A stretch of 21,943 bases of DNA from Pelargonium cotyledonis (taxonomy: Eukaryota; Streptophyta; Magnoliopsida; Geraniales; Geraniaceae), in assembly GCA_036897625.1 (NCBI GenBank), contig JAYMTA010001076.1, forward strand, positions 1 to 21,943, in the 5' to 3' direction. The translations under genes and the position numbers were made by a program. Of the stretch, positions 1-10,092 are shown in pieces. Positions within the stretch are counted from its first letter, which is position 1. Every line of letters begins with the position of its first letter. Under the pieces are notes generated by a model. That model saw only the letters and a list, made by a program, of their open reading frames with translations. It was not told where the DNA came from and searched no databases.

Positions 1-340
1 TTGGATCAAATCCACGTATGGCTCGTGGGCCTTGAGCCACGACTGTGTGTTGGTCAAGAATCAAGATCTGTTCGATTTCATTGATTTTTCGAGAACCTTT
101 AAATTGTTTATCATATCAGATGAGATAGTAATTTACTAAATCATCATTAACTTGTTATAAAACAAAAAAGAGTATATTTATTTAGAGAAACTAATTGCGG
201 TTGAAGTAGTAGTAATGGATTGTGAGATGTGTTGTTAGAAGTGTCAGTCAAAAACGCAAGAGATACGTTTAAATTGACGGTGTATGGAGTGATCTACTAA
301 ATTGTAGGCTTGTGATTTGCATGAAGATCGATACGGTACA
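1..340. other. Upstream intergenic DNA, no gene seen
   Basis: AT-rich sequence with no open reading frame of note and no recognisable RNA gene. It lies upstream of the seed-type promoter of the cupin gene. It may hold distal regulatory sequence, but I see no specific motif apart from a reverse-orientation RY core (TGCATG, 318-323), listed with the promoter. Confidence 0.6.
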
Positions 341-430
341 GCGGGGAGGTGACACGTGTCACCATGCACATGCACGTGTCCTCATACACGAACAGTAGCC
401 TCAATTCACTCTTGTTTAATGATAATATAA
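318..430 (+). promoter_or_regulatory. Seed-type promoter: G-box/ABRE pair with RY motifs and TATA box
   Basis: A perfect 14-bp palindrome at 349-362 (GTGACACGTGTCAC) is centred on the G-box/ABRE core CACGTG. A second CACGTG lies at 373-378. Two RY cores CATGCA sit between and over them (363-368, 369-374), and a third, on the opposite strand (TGCATG), is at 318-323. An ATAATATA stretch at 422-429 is a plausible TATA box, about 60 bases before the ATG. Clustered RY and ABRE/G-box elements are the established binding sites of B3 factors (ABI3, FUS3, LEC2) and bZIP factors in seed-storage promoters. That fits the vicilin-like gene directly downstream. Transcription in maturing seeds is inferred, not shown. 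Confidence 0.75.
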
Positions 431-485
431 TACACGCACTCCACTAACAGTAGTTGTTCCATTCGACCCAACAACAATTTCATTA

Positions 486-2374
486 ATGATGAAGAACAAA
501 GCTACTGTGCCAATCACCATCTTCTTATCAGCTCTGTTCCTGATCTCCGCATCTTCCATTAATGCTAGTCAAGTGGACGATGGTTGCAGCAGCTACCGCC
601 AGAGAGTTAGGCCTGATCTGGTGAAGAGGGAACAGAGGAAGTCCCTAGTAGAGACAGAGTACGGCAAGATCTCAGCCGTTGATATCAGTGATGGGATCAA
701 GGGTCCTTATCGTCTCCAGTTCTTCACATTGGAGCCCAATTCCCTCTTCCTTCCTGTCCATCTCCATGCTCACATGGTCTTCTATGTACAAACTGGTACG
801 TAACCATTGACATGCACTACAAGAAAAGTTGCAAACTGTCACGTCACAATTTTTTGTCACAGTTCCGTATAAATTTCGGTGATTCATTGAAGTGTCTGGT
901 TCATTGGGTGTTTACAGGAAGTGGGAAGCTGAGTTGGACAGATGACGATGAGATAAAAAAGGTGGATATAAAAACAGGAGATTTGTACAGGCTCAAGCCT
1001 GGCTCTGTTTTCTACGTTCACAGCAACTTGGAGCCTCAGGGACAGAAACTCAGATTCTATGCTATATTTACCAATGCAGACGAAGATCTATATGTACGTG
1101 TTTGGTCTTCTAATTTTTCTCATTTTTACACAAACTAAAGTGAATTTGACTATGATTCATTGCTACACAGGAACCATCTATTGGTGCATACTCTCGCATA
1201 AGCGATATGATCACAGGCTTTGATGGTAAAGTCCTCCAAGCAGCTTTCAAGGTACCTGAGGAAGTGGCGGAGGAAATAGCAAACGCAACGAATCCGCCTC
1301 CCATTGTTCATGCCTCGCCCCCGAACGAAACGACCCAATGGGATTGGGAATCTCAGTTCCTGAGACCTTTTCTAGGAAGCCGAGGTCCGGTTTTCGACAT
1401 CAACAGCAAGAAGAAGAACAAGCCATTCAACATCCTGGACGCCAAGCCAGACATTGAGAACTGCAATGGATGGAGCGTGAATGTCAACAAAAAGAACATG
1501 CGTGCTTTGAAGAGCTCCAACATTGGTGTTTTCATGGTCAACTTGACAAAGGTAATCAACAAGATTCATAACAAGTGAACTCGATCGAATGACTTGTTGA
1601 TCTGTAAGACTATAGCAACAAAATGATATGCTCGATCTGTTTTTGAAGGGCTCGATGATGGGGCCGCATTGGAATGCGAAGGCGACGACAGAGGTATCGG
1701 TAGTGTTGCAAGGGCGCGGGATGATTCGGATTGCTTGCTCCAGCATTATGAAAGATTCAGGCTGCCGGAGCGTGCGGTTTAAGGTCAAAGAAGGAGACGT
1801 TTTCGCGGTTCCGAGGTTCCATCCAATGGCTCAGATCTCTTTCAACAACGAGTCATTTGTGTTCATGGGGTTCACCACGACGGTGAAGAAGAACCATCCT
1901 CTGCTCATGGCGGGGAAGCGATCGGTGCTTCAAGTTTTGGACAAGGGCGTCTTGGCTGCGTCGCTTAATGTCACCAACTCCACGATTGAACAGATCTGGG
2001 CTTCGCAGGAGAAATCGATCATATTGGACTGCACATCATGCGCTGAGGAGGAAGACATGAAAATGGAGAAGGAGAGACAGAAACAGGAAGAGGAAGCGAA
2101 GAGAAAGAGAGAAGAGGAAGCGAAGAGGAAGGAAGAGAAGGAGGCAAGAAAGAGAGAAGAGAAAGCCAAGAAGAAGGAAGAGAAGAGAAGGAAAGAAGAA
2201 GAGAGACAAAAGCAAGAAGAAGAGGCTGGAGGAGAATCTGAATCTGAATCTGAACCAGAACCAGAGATAAAAGCAGAGGAGGAGAGCAAGAGAGGTAGGG
2301 TGGAGCAACAAGAAAAGGTAAATAAGGGTGCAGAGAGATTGAGGATTCTAAATTTTGCGAAGTTTATGGCTTGA
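486..2374 (+). CDS. Vicilin-like (7S globulin-type) bicupin protein with charged C-terminal tail
   Basis: Four exons: 486-795, 918-1093, 1171-1551 and 1649-2374. All introns are GT-AG and the joined frame gives 530 aa. Residues 1-28 look like a secretory signal peptide (hydrophobic core TIFLSALFLISASS, cleavage near INAS-QVDD). The first cupin domain is about residues 60-215, with a HLHAH segment followed by FYVQTGSGKL across the first splice junction. The second is about 280-410, with GSMMGPHWN, VVLQGRGMI and KEGDVFAVPRFHP. Residues 421-514 form a very hydrophilic tail of Glu/Lys/Arg repeats, likely helical or coiled coil, with a short Ser-Glu run. This arrangement matches the vicilin-like family of Arabidopsis At2g18540, whose members are seed proteins entering the secretory pathway and protein storage vacuoles. 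The tail is an acidic/basic repeat rather than catalytic. Start: two adjacent ATGs (486, 489); the first is used. A GTAAAT donor-like site at 2318 could mark an extra 3' intron, but the frame reads through to TGA, so I kept it as exon. Storage or structural role is inferred from the family. Confidence 0.9.
2050..2290 (+). repeat. Purine-rich low-complexity coding repeat (Glu/Lys/Arg tail)
   Basis: Within the last cupin exon the sense strand is almost uninterrupted A and G, built of degenerate GAA/GAG/AAG/AGA codon units. It encodes the charged tail of the vicilin-like protein. Such tracts expand and contract easily, so the tail length is likely to vary between alleles and relatives. Confidence 0.85.
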
Positions 2375-2425
2375 ATGCTATGTCTGTCTAGACGTCTAGT
2401 TAAGCATTATGTTTTTTCTTTTGTG

Positions 2426-2431
2426 AATAAA
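2426..2431 (+). terminator. AATAAA polyadenylation signal of the cupin gene
   Basis: A canonical AATAAA lies 52 bases after the TGA stop of the vicilin-like gene, followed by T-rich sequence. It is the likely near-upstream element for 3' end formation. Confidence 0.6.
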
Positions 2432-3099
2432 CAGTCCTTTGGTGCTGTGGCCTTATGTAGCACATGTTTTGTATTGTGAGGTTCAAGGTTTTGAATTAGA
2501 CTTCTTTTTGTCTCTACTGTTACTCTTTTCATTGCCAATCCTGGATCGGATTTGGATTGATAGGGAGTGATCCGAGATCTGATTTGCCCGGATGCAAATA
2601 AGATTTTCCCGAACGAGACATGATAGGGAGTGGATTTTTTGATCCTAAGTTCATCATATTAGGGTTCTAAACCATATCAAAATTCGAATATGCATATCAT
2701 CACATTCTTTTGGGCTCGAATTTTTCAAAGCTAACCAGAGTCTGACCCAACTTCACTCGGGATTCAGGGTCAAGTTTCACCTTTTAGAAATAAAATATGC
2801 ATTCAACCTCGAAAGTTTTGATTTATCTGCTACACCAAGAGATTCAGATCCAAATTGCGAGCTCAACAAACAGAGAACTAATTTCACGAATTTCACCAAT
2901 TTGAGGAAATAAAGAGATGCAAAAGAGAATAGATTTCATATTCGAGGAACAAACATAACTAGAACCAATGTCAAGTAAAACATACTCGTTCTCAGGGTTT
3001 TGTGGCAATCGTGTAAAACCTAAGAGGGCTTCCCAGTCCTATGCATACAAAGCAAATAAAATTGAACTATATGGGTACGCTAGTAGTTAAGACAGACAC
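2432..3099. other. Convergent 3' flanks of the cupin and PP2C genes
   Basis: About 670 bases between two converging genes. This should contain the 3' ends of both transcripts. A 12-base motif, TGATAGGGAGTG, occurs twice (2558-2569 and 2621-2632), which may be chance. No gene, RNA or mobile element is recognised. Confidence 0.6.
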
Positions 3100-5876
3100 T
3101 CAAACGTTGGCAGAGCTTGTTACATAAGACACAACAACAGTTACGTCGTCGAGCTTGCCACCATGGTACCTATAACCAGCTTCTTGGGCAGCAGCTGAAA
3201 ATGGTGTCTGCCGGTTCTTATCCAATGCTCGTTGACGTGCTAAAGCTGCTATCTTCTGAGCTGTCACCTGGGGTTCAAACCCAGCTCGCATTGCATGAAC
3301 CACAATAGCAGTGATTTCATTATTGTACAAGTTGTCAAATAATCCATCTGTTCCGGCAACAATTACATCTCCCTTGGAGACGGGAATGGTAAAGACCTGT
3401 GCACAAAAGGATGTTTTAGTAATTCCTCCTGAAAGTGTTTTTAACTAGTAGTTCATCTAAGAGGTGTTGAAGCATTGGATAAAAATACTACTAGCAAGAA
3501 TCCTCATGAAAATTATTCAAAGCTTAGGTTAAGTGAGAAAGTACGATGAAGAAGAAAAATACAGACCAAACTATCAAAGATTTAAAATCCTAAAAAAACT
3601 GCCTGTTATATATGAAAAAGGGCAAAACTAAAATAATGCTTCAAAAAAATCATGAAATGTATGGAGAAGTATCAATCTTGAACTGACCTCACCAGAGCTG
3701 GGTAGATCAGCCCCACTGCCGCTCTCCAGTTGATACGTAAAATTGAAGCCATGTACTTGCACAGGGGATTGGAATATAGTATGACCATCTCTAACGACGA
3801 TAAACCCACTATCCCCAAGATTGATAGCATGTAATCCCTGTCAAAAGATGTAAAGTGAATCATATCAACCCTCCAGAGAGCAGACTGTCGTGCATACACT
3901 GAGAAATCAAACTATAGCTACTCTAAAAGCCAAAGTTCATCTATTTGAAGTTAAAAGTTCATCTTCTGATAGCATGTAATCCCTGTCAAAAGATGCAAAG
4001 TGAATCATATCAACCCTCCAGAGAGCAGACTGTTGTGCATACACTGAAAAATCAAACTATAGCTACTCTAAAAGCCAAAGTTCATCTATTTGAAGCTAAA
4101 AATGTAACATTTATCATTCAACGAATGGAGAATAGAAAAGAATGAAACAAGACCAGAAACTGGAGTAGGGGGTTAGGAAATGGAAAATCAGAACCCATCA
4201 TTATGAAACCACCACTAAGACATTCTGGTCAGTATAGTTGCAATTATTATAGATATGCAACGTAGCAACTATTATGTTTATGTAGAAAAAGAAGAGACTG
4301 CTTGAAGTTCAACTATTGGGAGAGGAGGTTATGACTCTTCATCATTCGGTGGATTGAAAAAAATTACAACATCCCAGAGGAGCTACACCATTTCCAAGAT
4401 CTCACAACAAATGTTGAAAATAATGGCTAATGAGGATTGCTTTTAATTGGATGGCAAACCTACAGAACAAATATCATTCAACGGCAGAATCATTTGGTTG
4501 AGTTCATCAATAAGTGTACGGGTTCGTGATTAGGAGAATATTAGAATTACATACTACTTCAAAGCACAAAGTACCGTGTGTATTCCACCCATTACTGTAA
4601 AAGGTCAAGGTAATCATAGTTTCTATTATTTAAAGCAAATGCTCATTGCTAAACACAAACATTTTAATAAGATGGCCACAACAAACCTTGTCAGTAAGGG
4701 CAATGATGACAGCCGTTGAGGAACCCCTGGCTTTAGTCCCGGAGTGGGCTTTCTCTAATACCCTGGCTGGGTCAATTGATCCCTTATGTTCATCCTGAAT
4801 TGCAGCCACTGCATTAGCCATAAGTTCACGGGAAAACAATCCGGCGTTAACACCAACATCTGCCCAGCCACCTACACCATCTGCTACACCGATGGTTTGC
4901 TCGTCTTCCAAGATAAAATGAGCATCCTCACCACCTGTCGCTTCCTTATCAGGATGGGGCAAATAACATGATCCTGAGGATAGCTTCAAAGTTCTGCTGC
5001 ACAGAGTCATTCAGAAGTTAATATCAAAGAAAGCAAATTTATATATAGAAAGTTTCTTTAAGAAACCAAGCATTTCTTACTCTATTGCTGTCGCACCATT
5101 TTCCAAGATAAACAACATCCAAAATTTGCACTATTCCAAATAAGGGATAAAGAAGAACATGGAGCAGGACAATAAGCAACTTGAACTGTCTGAAAGACAT
5201 GAAATTACAAAGGGAAAAGTCCATTTTGTTCCAACATGGCCTATTCTAATTGGGTACAAACTGTCAATGAGAATTCAAACACACAATCCACCAAACTTCA
5301 AAAAAGAAAACAAAAAGAAACAGATTATCAGAGAACATACTGATCAGATAGAGTTGCAGAACTTTCAATCTGTTCATCGCGGGAATTTCCATCAAAAGAC
5401 ACATCCTGTGCAGCCCTAGTAGAGTAGCATATGGATGACAAGGGGTGACGATTCTCAGACCATGGTCGAACAAGGCCACATTTAAGGTATCCAAATGGTT
5501 CTTGATTTCTCAACCTTAAGCTAGCTTTCATGCAACTGCCGTGACTTCTATCATTAAAGAAAACACCGGTGGGTTTTGCTAAGCGTACAGGATTACCACG
5601 ATTGGGATTTAGCTCATCACTATAAACTTCTCCAAGAGCCGCATTGGAACTAGAAACAGCCATCAGTTTTGTGCTACAGGAGTGACCTAGAGAAAATTGA
5701 TTTGTAGAAGACAACAAGCGAACTGAATATGAACGTACAGAATCTCCACTAAGCAACTTCCCCTGTCCAGCTAATACCAAATTCCTATTCCACACCCTGC
5801 CCTGTTGCCGAAGAGCTACACCTCCGAGAAAAGAATAAACAGTTGAGCTTAGCTTAGAGACAGCACCAGCTAGCAT
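3100..5876 (-). CDS. Probable protein phosphatase 2C 55-like (PP2C, organelle-type)
   Basis: Coding exons on the minus strand: 5876-5341, 4996-4687 (or from 4993), 3837-3688 and 3396-3100. They join in frame to 430 aa. The product is a Mg/Mn-dependent Ser/Thr phosphatase of the PP2C7/PP2C55 group. Residues 1-178 are a poorly conserved Ser/Arg-rich N-terminus, suggestive of an organelle transit peptide. The catalytic domain starts with SGSCYLPHPDK and has the metal-binding motifs GGEDAH (200-205), ADGVGGWAD (217-225), GDSG (290-293), GTDG (347-350) and the terminal GGKLDD (Asp415-Asp416), so the active site looks complete. An in-frame TAA lies 9 bases upstream of the ATG at 5876, so this is the first possible start. 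The short uORFs upstream and the duplicated acceptor in intron 2 are described separately. The closest family member I recognise is Arabidopsis At4g16580; its substrate is unknown. Chloroplast or mitochondrial location is inferred. Confidence 0.92.
3822..4101. repeat. Local duplication (135 bp x 2) containing a splice acceptor
   Basis: Copy A is 3822-3956 and copy B is 3967-4101, separated by 10 bases (3957-3966), a fixed offset of 145. By eye they differ at 4 of 135 positions. In gene orientation (minus strand), copy A holds the end of PP2C intron 2, the acceptor TTTTGACAG and the first 16 nt of exon 3. Copy B repeats all of this inside the intron, so there are two nearly identical 3' splice sites 145 nt apart. 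Confidence 0.9.
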
Positions 5877-5961
5877 CTTAGCTGTTTATATACGATACCC
5901 ACAAGCTGCACCAAATGTCTTATGCTAACAAGAAGATACAATCTCATCACTCTTGAAACAT
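5870..5961 (-). promoter_or_regulatory. Two short uORFs in the PP2C 5' leader, the second overlapping the main start
   Basis: uORF1 runs 5961-5947 (ATG plus 3 codons, then TGA). Its stop shares one base with the start of uORF2 (TGATG). uORF2 runs 5947-5870, 25 codons plus TAG. It ends two bases past the main ATG at 5876-5874 and in another frame, so its termination overlaps main initiation. If this stretch is in the mature leader, translation of the phosphatase would depend on leaky scanning or reinitiation. The leader structure itself is inferred. Confidence 0.5.
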
Positions 5962-6710
5962 CAGTTCTTAAGTTCCCTGCCTGTAACTTCACGGTGAGCT
6001 CAACACTTAATAAATAAAAAACTCCAAAACCTGAAATGGGAACAAAACAAAATGGAGTAAATTACAAGAAAGGGACACCAAAAGAACAACAATGACAATA
6101 ACAATGTAGCTTCCAAAGTGCACCGATTGTGGGGCTGAAACTGACATTTATCCACAAGCTGAACGGATAAGGGTGTTTTGGGTTTAGCTTCAAGACACCA
6201 ATAATCATATATTTCGTTTCCAACGTTCCAAATCAACTAAAATTAAAATAACAAAAACAGCCCTCCAGATTTCCTCTCACGAAACCCTAGAATTATACAA
6301 ACAGAGCAGCCAAAAATGCTAATTCAAAATCATTAACCACTTGGCTCTCAGCCAAATAGAAACGCATTTAAAACAAAACTAAAAACAGAATAAAGAACTG
6401 AAGCCAGGCAAAAATAGAGAATCAAGCTTTATCAGAAATTGGACAACAACAAAAAACGTGCCTTTTCAAGAGGGACTCGTGATTCGAGTTCGACCCAGAT
6501 GAATTAACAGAGATAGGAACCCTACAGAAGCGCCGGCGATGATGGCCTGAACCCAATTTTCTCGGAGCTTTCTCTCAATCGATCGCGTGTTAAATGGGCG
6601 TAAACTTCACAGTGAGACCCAGCGAACGAAAAGAGCACACAGAGATTATATGGAAAAGTAAAGTCAAGTTAATAATAAAACGCCCCAACCTTCATACTAT
6701 AAATAGTAAT
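5877..6710 (-). promoter_or_regulatory. PP2C 5' leader, probable leader intron, and promoter
   Basis: On the minus strand a strong acceptor with a long T-rich tract (TTTTGTTCCCATTTCAG, ending at 6031) lies about 155 bases upstream of the start codon. This suggests a 5'-UTR intron; I could not fix its donor with confidence (probably around 6450-6560). Near 6698-6707 the minus strand reads CTATTTATAG, a plausible TATA box, so transcription may start near 6670. The region has no protein-coding potential of its own. Confidence 0.45.
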
Positions 6711-7400
6711 GATTTCGAATTGTAGCCAATGGTATTTATGCAATTATGGTGTAATTATAAGGGCGGAACATGACACCAGATATATTCTAAGCCACATCGT
6801 ACGAGATTATCACTCACACGTTGGGTCGGTTTCAGAATATGTCGGCCAGAAGCTGAAATTGGACTCCGTTTTGGGCTCTCTGGACCAGACAGGCCCAGTC
6901 ACCATCGTGCCATGAAACAATTTATATGGCATGGAACAAATTCGCTACAATCTGAATATTTGTGGTGGGTTTAGGCTGACTCTTTAGATCTTTGAGAAGC
7001 CAACTACATTTTTGGACTTCATTTTCTCAATCGAAGGTAGCTTTAGAAAAATTGGGATTCTTCTTGAGTGGGCTTCTTTTATAGAATCCAAACATGGGCC
7101 CAACTAACAGCCCACAGTCATGTACTGCACACTAAAACTCATATACAAATGATCATAAAACAAATATGCGGTAATTGTTGATGATACAATAGTAAATATA
7201 TCACACTAACAACGTTGCTTCATTCTATTTCGGATGTAGTTTACTTAATGACATGAATTGCATAACAACACTTACATGTACTAATGTATACCAGCTCAGA
7301 TAGCTACTTGCAGATGTGTAATGTAGAAAGAAACTACAACATTAACTGAATACATGTTGTACAAAATGATCATAAAGCCAAGAAAGCTCACAACAAAGAC
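6711..7400. other. Intergenic: PP2C upstream flank and laccase 3' flank
   Basis: About 690 bases, AT-rich, between the PP2C promoter and the stop of the laccase gene. The right part must contain the laccase 3'-UTR. No further gene, RNA or repeat is recognised. Confidence 0.6.
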
Positions 7401-10092
7401 TCAACAGAGAGGAAGATCAGAAGGTGGAGGAGGCAAGGTTTGCATTTTGCCTTTACCATTCTTCACTAGAAAAGCCATAGAAAGCCCCCATGTTGTGTGC
7501 ACCTCTAGATGGCAATGCATGAACCAAACTCCTACACAAATTCAGTATCAATTACATGCAATGATCAATCAACAAGACTAATCAATCAAAATCAACTTTA
7601 AATCACCTGGATTATCGGCTCGGAACCTAATAACAGCCCACCCACCTATAGGCACACCAACAGTGTTCCTATAAGGAGGATCATGCAAATTAAGAAGTGC
7701 ACTAGCTGAGTTGAAATTCCCAATTCCTGAGCCCAACACATAAAAACTGAATCCATGGAGATGTATGGGATGGTTTTCAGTACCAATAGTGGCAGTGTCC
7801 TGCAACACTACTTGAACCCTCCACCCATATTCCAACACACTCACTTGTGTCCCAACTGCTGGTTGTGTATTCACACCAATGTCATTAGGAGCTTCACTCA
7901 CAAAATCTATCATCTTCTCGGGCTTATCGGGGAAATCCGCCGTGTAATATCCCTCTACATTATTGTAGTAAGCATTTAAAAGTGCCACTGTAGGTTTCCT
8001 AAACGTGACATTATTGACAGAGGCCGCGAAAATGCCCCCATTTGGCCCTTGACACTTACTAGGGACAGAGGAGTTGCAGCTGAACACATTGAGCCCAATT
8101 GCAAAGAACAAGCTCTTGTCTACTTTCAAGGGCACATCAACTGGTGACCAATGTTGGTTAGGCCTTAGGCTTCTGATAGCACATGCAAATGCTTCAGCTA
8201 ATTCTGTGTCGTTCGCGTAAGGTAAAAAGGATGCTTCGGGTTTTGATGGTGTTTTCGAGTTTCTGAGGTAACTGAGGATGGCATAGGATGTTTTGTTCAG
8301 GAATGGGACATTTAGAGCAGCCATGTAAGGGGACATTGCCATGTAGTATTTTTTAGGAGCCTGGTTAGCTTTTATCAGGACATTGTAGGTTTGGCCTGGA
8401 GTTAGCATTAGAAATGAAGTGTTGAAGGGTTTTGTGTATTCGCCATCGGCTTCGACAACAGTCATGACATGATCTGCAACTCCAAAGAAATGTTCCATGT
8501 TTAGGGCTGCATTGATGATCCTGAGGAGATAGGTTTTTCCCCTTTTCACATTCAGGGTGTAGACATCTGGAGAAAAATTAGACTATATCTTAGCAAATAC
8601 AGTGAAGATATCAAGTTACAAATTGGGAAAAGAAATTGTATTGTACCATTTTTGGAGCATTTATGATGGGGACCAGGATGGCCATTGATTGTGTAGGCAT
8701 CTGAACTTGGTGGACCTGCCCCTGTATCCTTCACCTGGTTTTCCAAGTCTTGTATGTCTTGGAGCCAATACTCTCCTGACAAATTTGACCAAATATACAC
8801 AAATTAAATGAGATGTCTGTTCAATTTTACTTCAATCGTCGTGGTCGAATTTGATATTATGTTAAACTTGACTTGAAAGATATGGATGTAGTTACGATTT
8901 GATCGTCTCTTCAAACAAGTTATAAATTACCATATCTTAGGAGACAATATAATGGAATTTGCTACGACTTATAAGCTCCCAACTGATAGGGGATGACTTA
9001 AGTAGCTTGTAAATGACGGAATTTGCTATGAAAAACGGAATTTAGTTGTCTCCTAAAACCGCAATTATATTGTGACTTGAATCCAAAAAACTTGAGTAGA
9101 TAGGTGGAGAGTATGGAGAACTCAACTAGCTTATAAATTGCGGCAACTACCATCATAAGTTGCCAATTTTTAAAAGACGGCTTAAGTGGCATATAAGAGA
9201 TGAAATTTGCTACGAGAGACAAAATTTAACCGTTTCCTAAAACCGCAGTTCTTAAAGTGATTCATCCCAAAAACTTAAATTAATAAATAGATTTTAGAAA
9301 ACGCAACTAGTGTATCAAGTGACCACAGAGCCAGAACGAACATCTAATGCGTGAAATTGAAAATCTACATGATGAATGAAAAATGGCTAATTGGTTACCA
9401 AGAACAATCACATGATCCTTGAAAGGAGGCTCAAAAGGATAGTTAAGTCCTTGCTTGGGGTAGATGACAATGGGACCATGAACCGTGGCCCGGAGCCAGG
9501 AAATGTGGGCGTGCCATAAAAGCGTTCCACGCTGGTTCAACAGTGTGAAACTGTATGTGAAACTCTGACCACCTTGGATTGGGCACTGTGTTATGTAGGC
9601 TGGCCCGTCGAACCAGCAACTCAGTCTCTGCCTAACTCCATGCCTAAATCAATAACAATGAACAACAAGAATCATTATTGTAAACAAACCAACCAACACT
9701 CCACATTTTCATTTCTATTTTCTTAATTACCAATGTATTGATATGTTGTAAGGTGTAAGATTTGTGACTTTGACAACAACAATATCATCTTCCCGTGCAT
9801 GTATAGTAGGACCCGGTAACTTCCCATTAACAGTGACAACTTCTGATCTCCCGCATAATTTAGTTATCACCGTCGTTTCCACCTGAAATGTCAGTAACGA
9901 AATTAAACAAACAAATGTTAATCTCAATGCCATCTAAATGTTTTTGCATGTGTTTTGAAATTACTTTGTGTTCATCACCTTGAAATCATAGTATCTAGTA
10001 GTTCCTCCTTTGGGCCAAGCTTCAAGGACACTTCCATTGATAATGACTACTAAAAGAAGGAACCTGAAAATCTTGTAGCAATTGAGTCTCAT
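7401..10092 (-). CDS. Laccase (secreted multicopper oxidase)
   Basis: Six exons on the minus strand: 10092-9979, 9882-9731, 9643-9399, 8775-8647, 8566-7607 and 7531-7401. All junctions are GT-AG, the frame is open throughout, and the product is 576 aa, normal for plant laccases, which often have six exons. Residues 1-25 form a signal peptide (hydrophobic [13 protein letters not shown]). The three cupredoxin domains carry all copper-ligand motifs: HWHG (88-91), WHAH (132-135), HPIHLHG (479-485) and HCHLEVH (539-545). The residue ten after the T1 cysteine is Leu, as in many plant laccases. Several NxS/T glycosylation sites are visible. Laccases oxidise monolignols and other phenolics with oxygen in the cell wall. 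The motifs [11 protein letters not shown] and [11 protein letters not shown] resemble the lignin-related LAC17/LAC11/LAC2 group, but I cannot assign an orthologue. Slight departures from the usual family sequence are [13 protein letters not shown] (usually GWADGP) and LLWHAH. The tempting ATG at 9933 is not the start: it lies in intron 1. Confidence 0.95.
8835..9315. repeat. Diverged tandem repeat inside laccase intron 3
   Basis: The longest laccase intron (9398-8776) contains two diverged copies of a unit of about 180 bases. The clearest paired segments are 8993-9064 and 9175-9246; both read like CTTAAGT-GC-TATAA, then a GAATTTGCTA-like core, then TCCTAAAACCGCA. A third partial match (GGAATTTGCTACGA) lies near 8953. 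No coding potential is seen, so this is intron repeat DNA of unknown origin. Confidence 0.65.

Noticed and set aside
1628..1648. ATG at 1628 as start of a separate gene encoding the second cupin
   Set aside because: The 7 codons before GSMMGPHW lie in intron 3. The acceptor at 1648 joins in frame to MVNLTK, as in the cupin family.
2036..2311. Long minus-strand ORFs opposite the cupin tail (Leu/Phe/Ser-rich)
   Set aside because: They are antisense shadows of the purine-rich repeat, an expected consequence of low-complexity coding sequence.
2558..2632. 12-base direct repeat TGATAGGGAGTG, 63 bases apart, as a possible target-site duplication
   Set aside because: No element with ends lies between the copies and the spacing is too short for a known MITE with such a duplication.
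9727..9933. ORF with its own ATG ([21 protein letters not shown]...) that looks like a laccase start with a signal peptide
   Set aside because: The first 17 codons lie in intron 1. The acceptor at 9883 joins [10 protein letters not shown] to an upstream exon (10092-9979) that has a better signal peptide and the expected laccase segment TRYYDFK.
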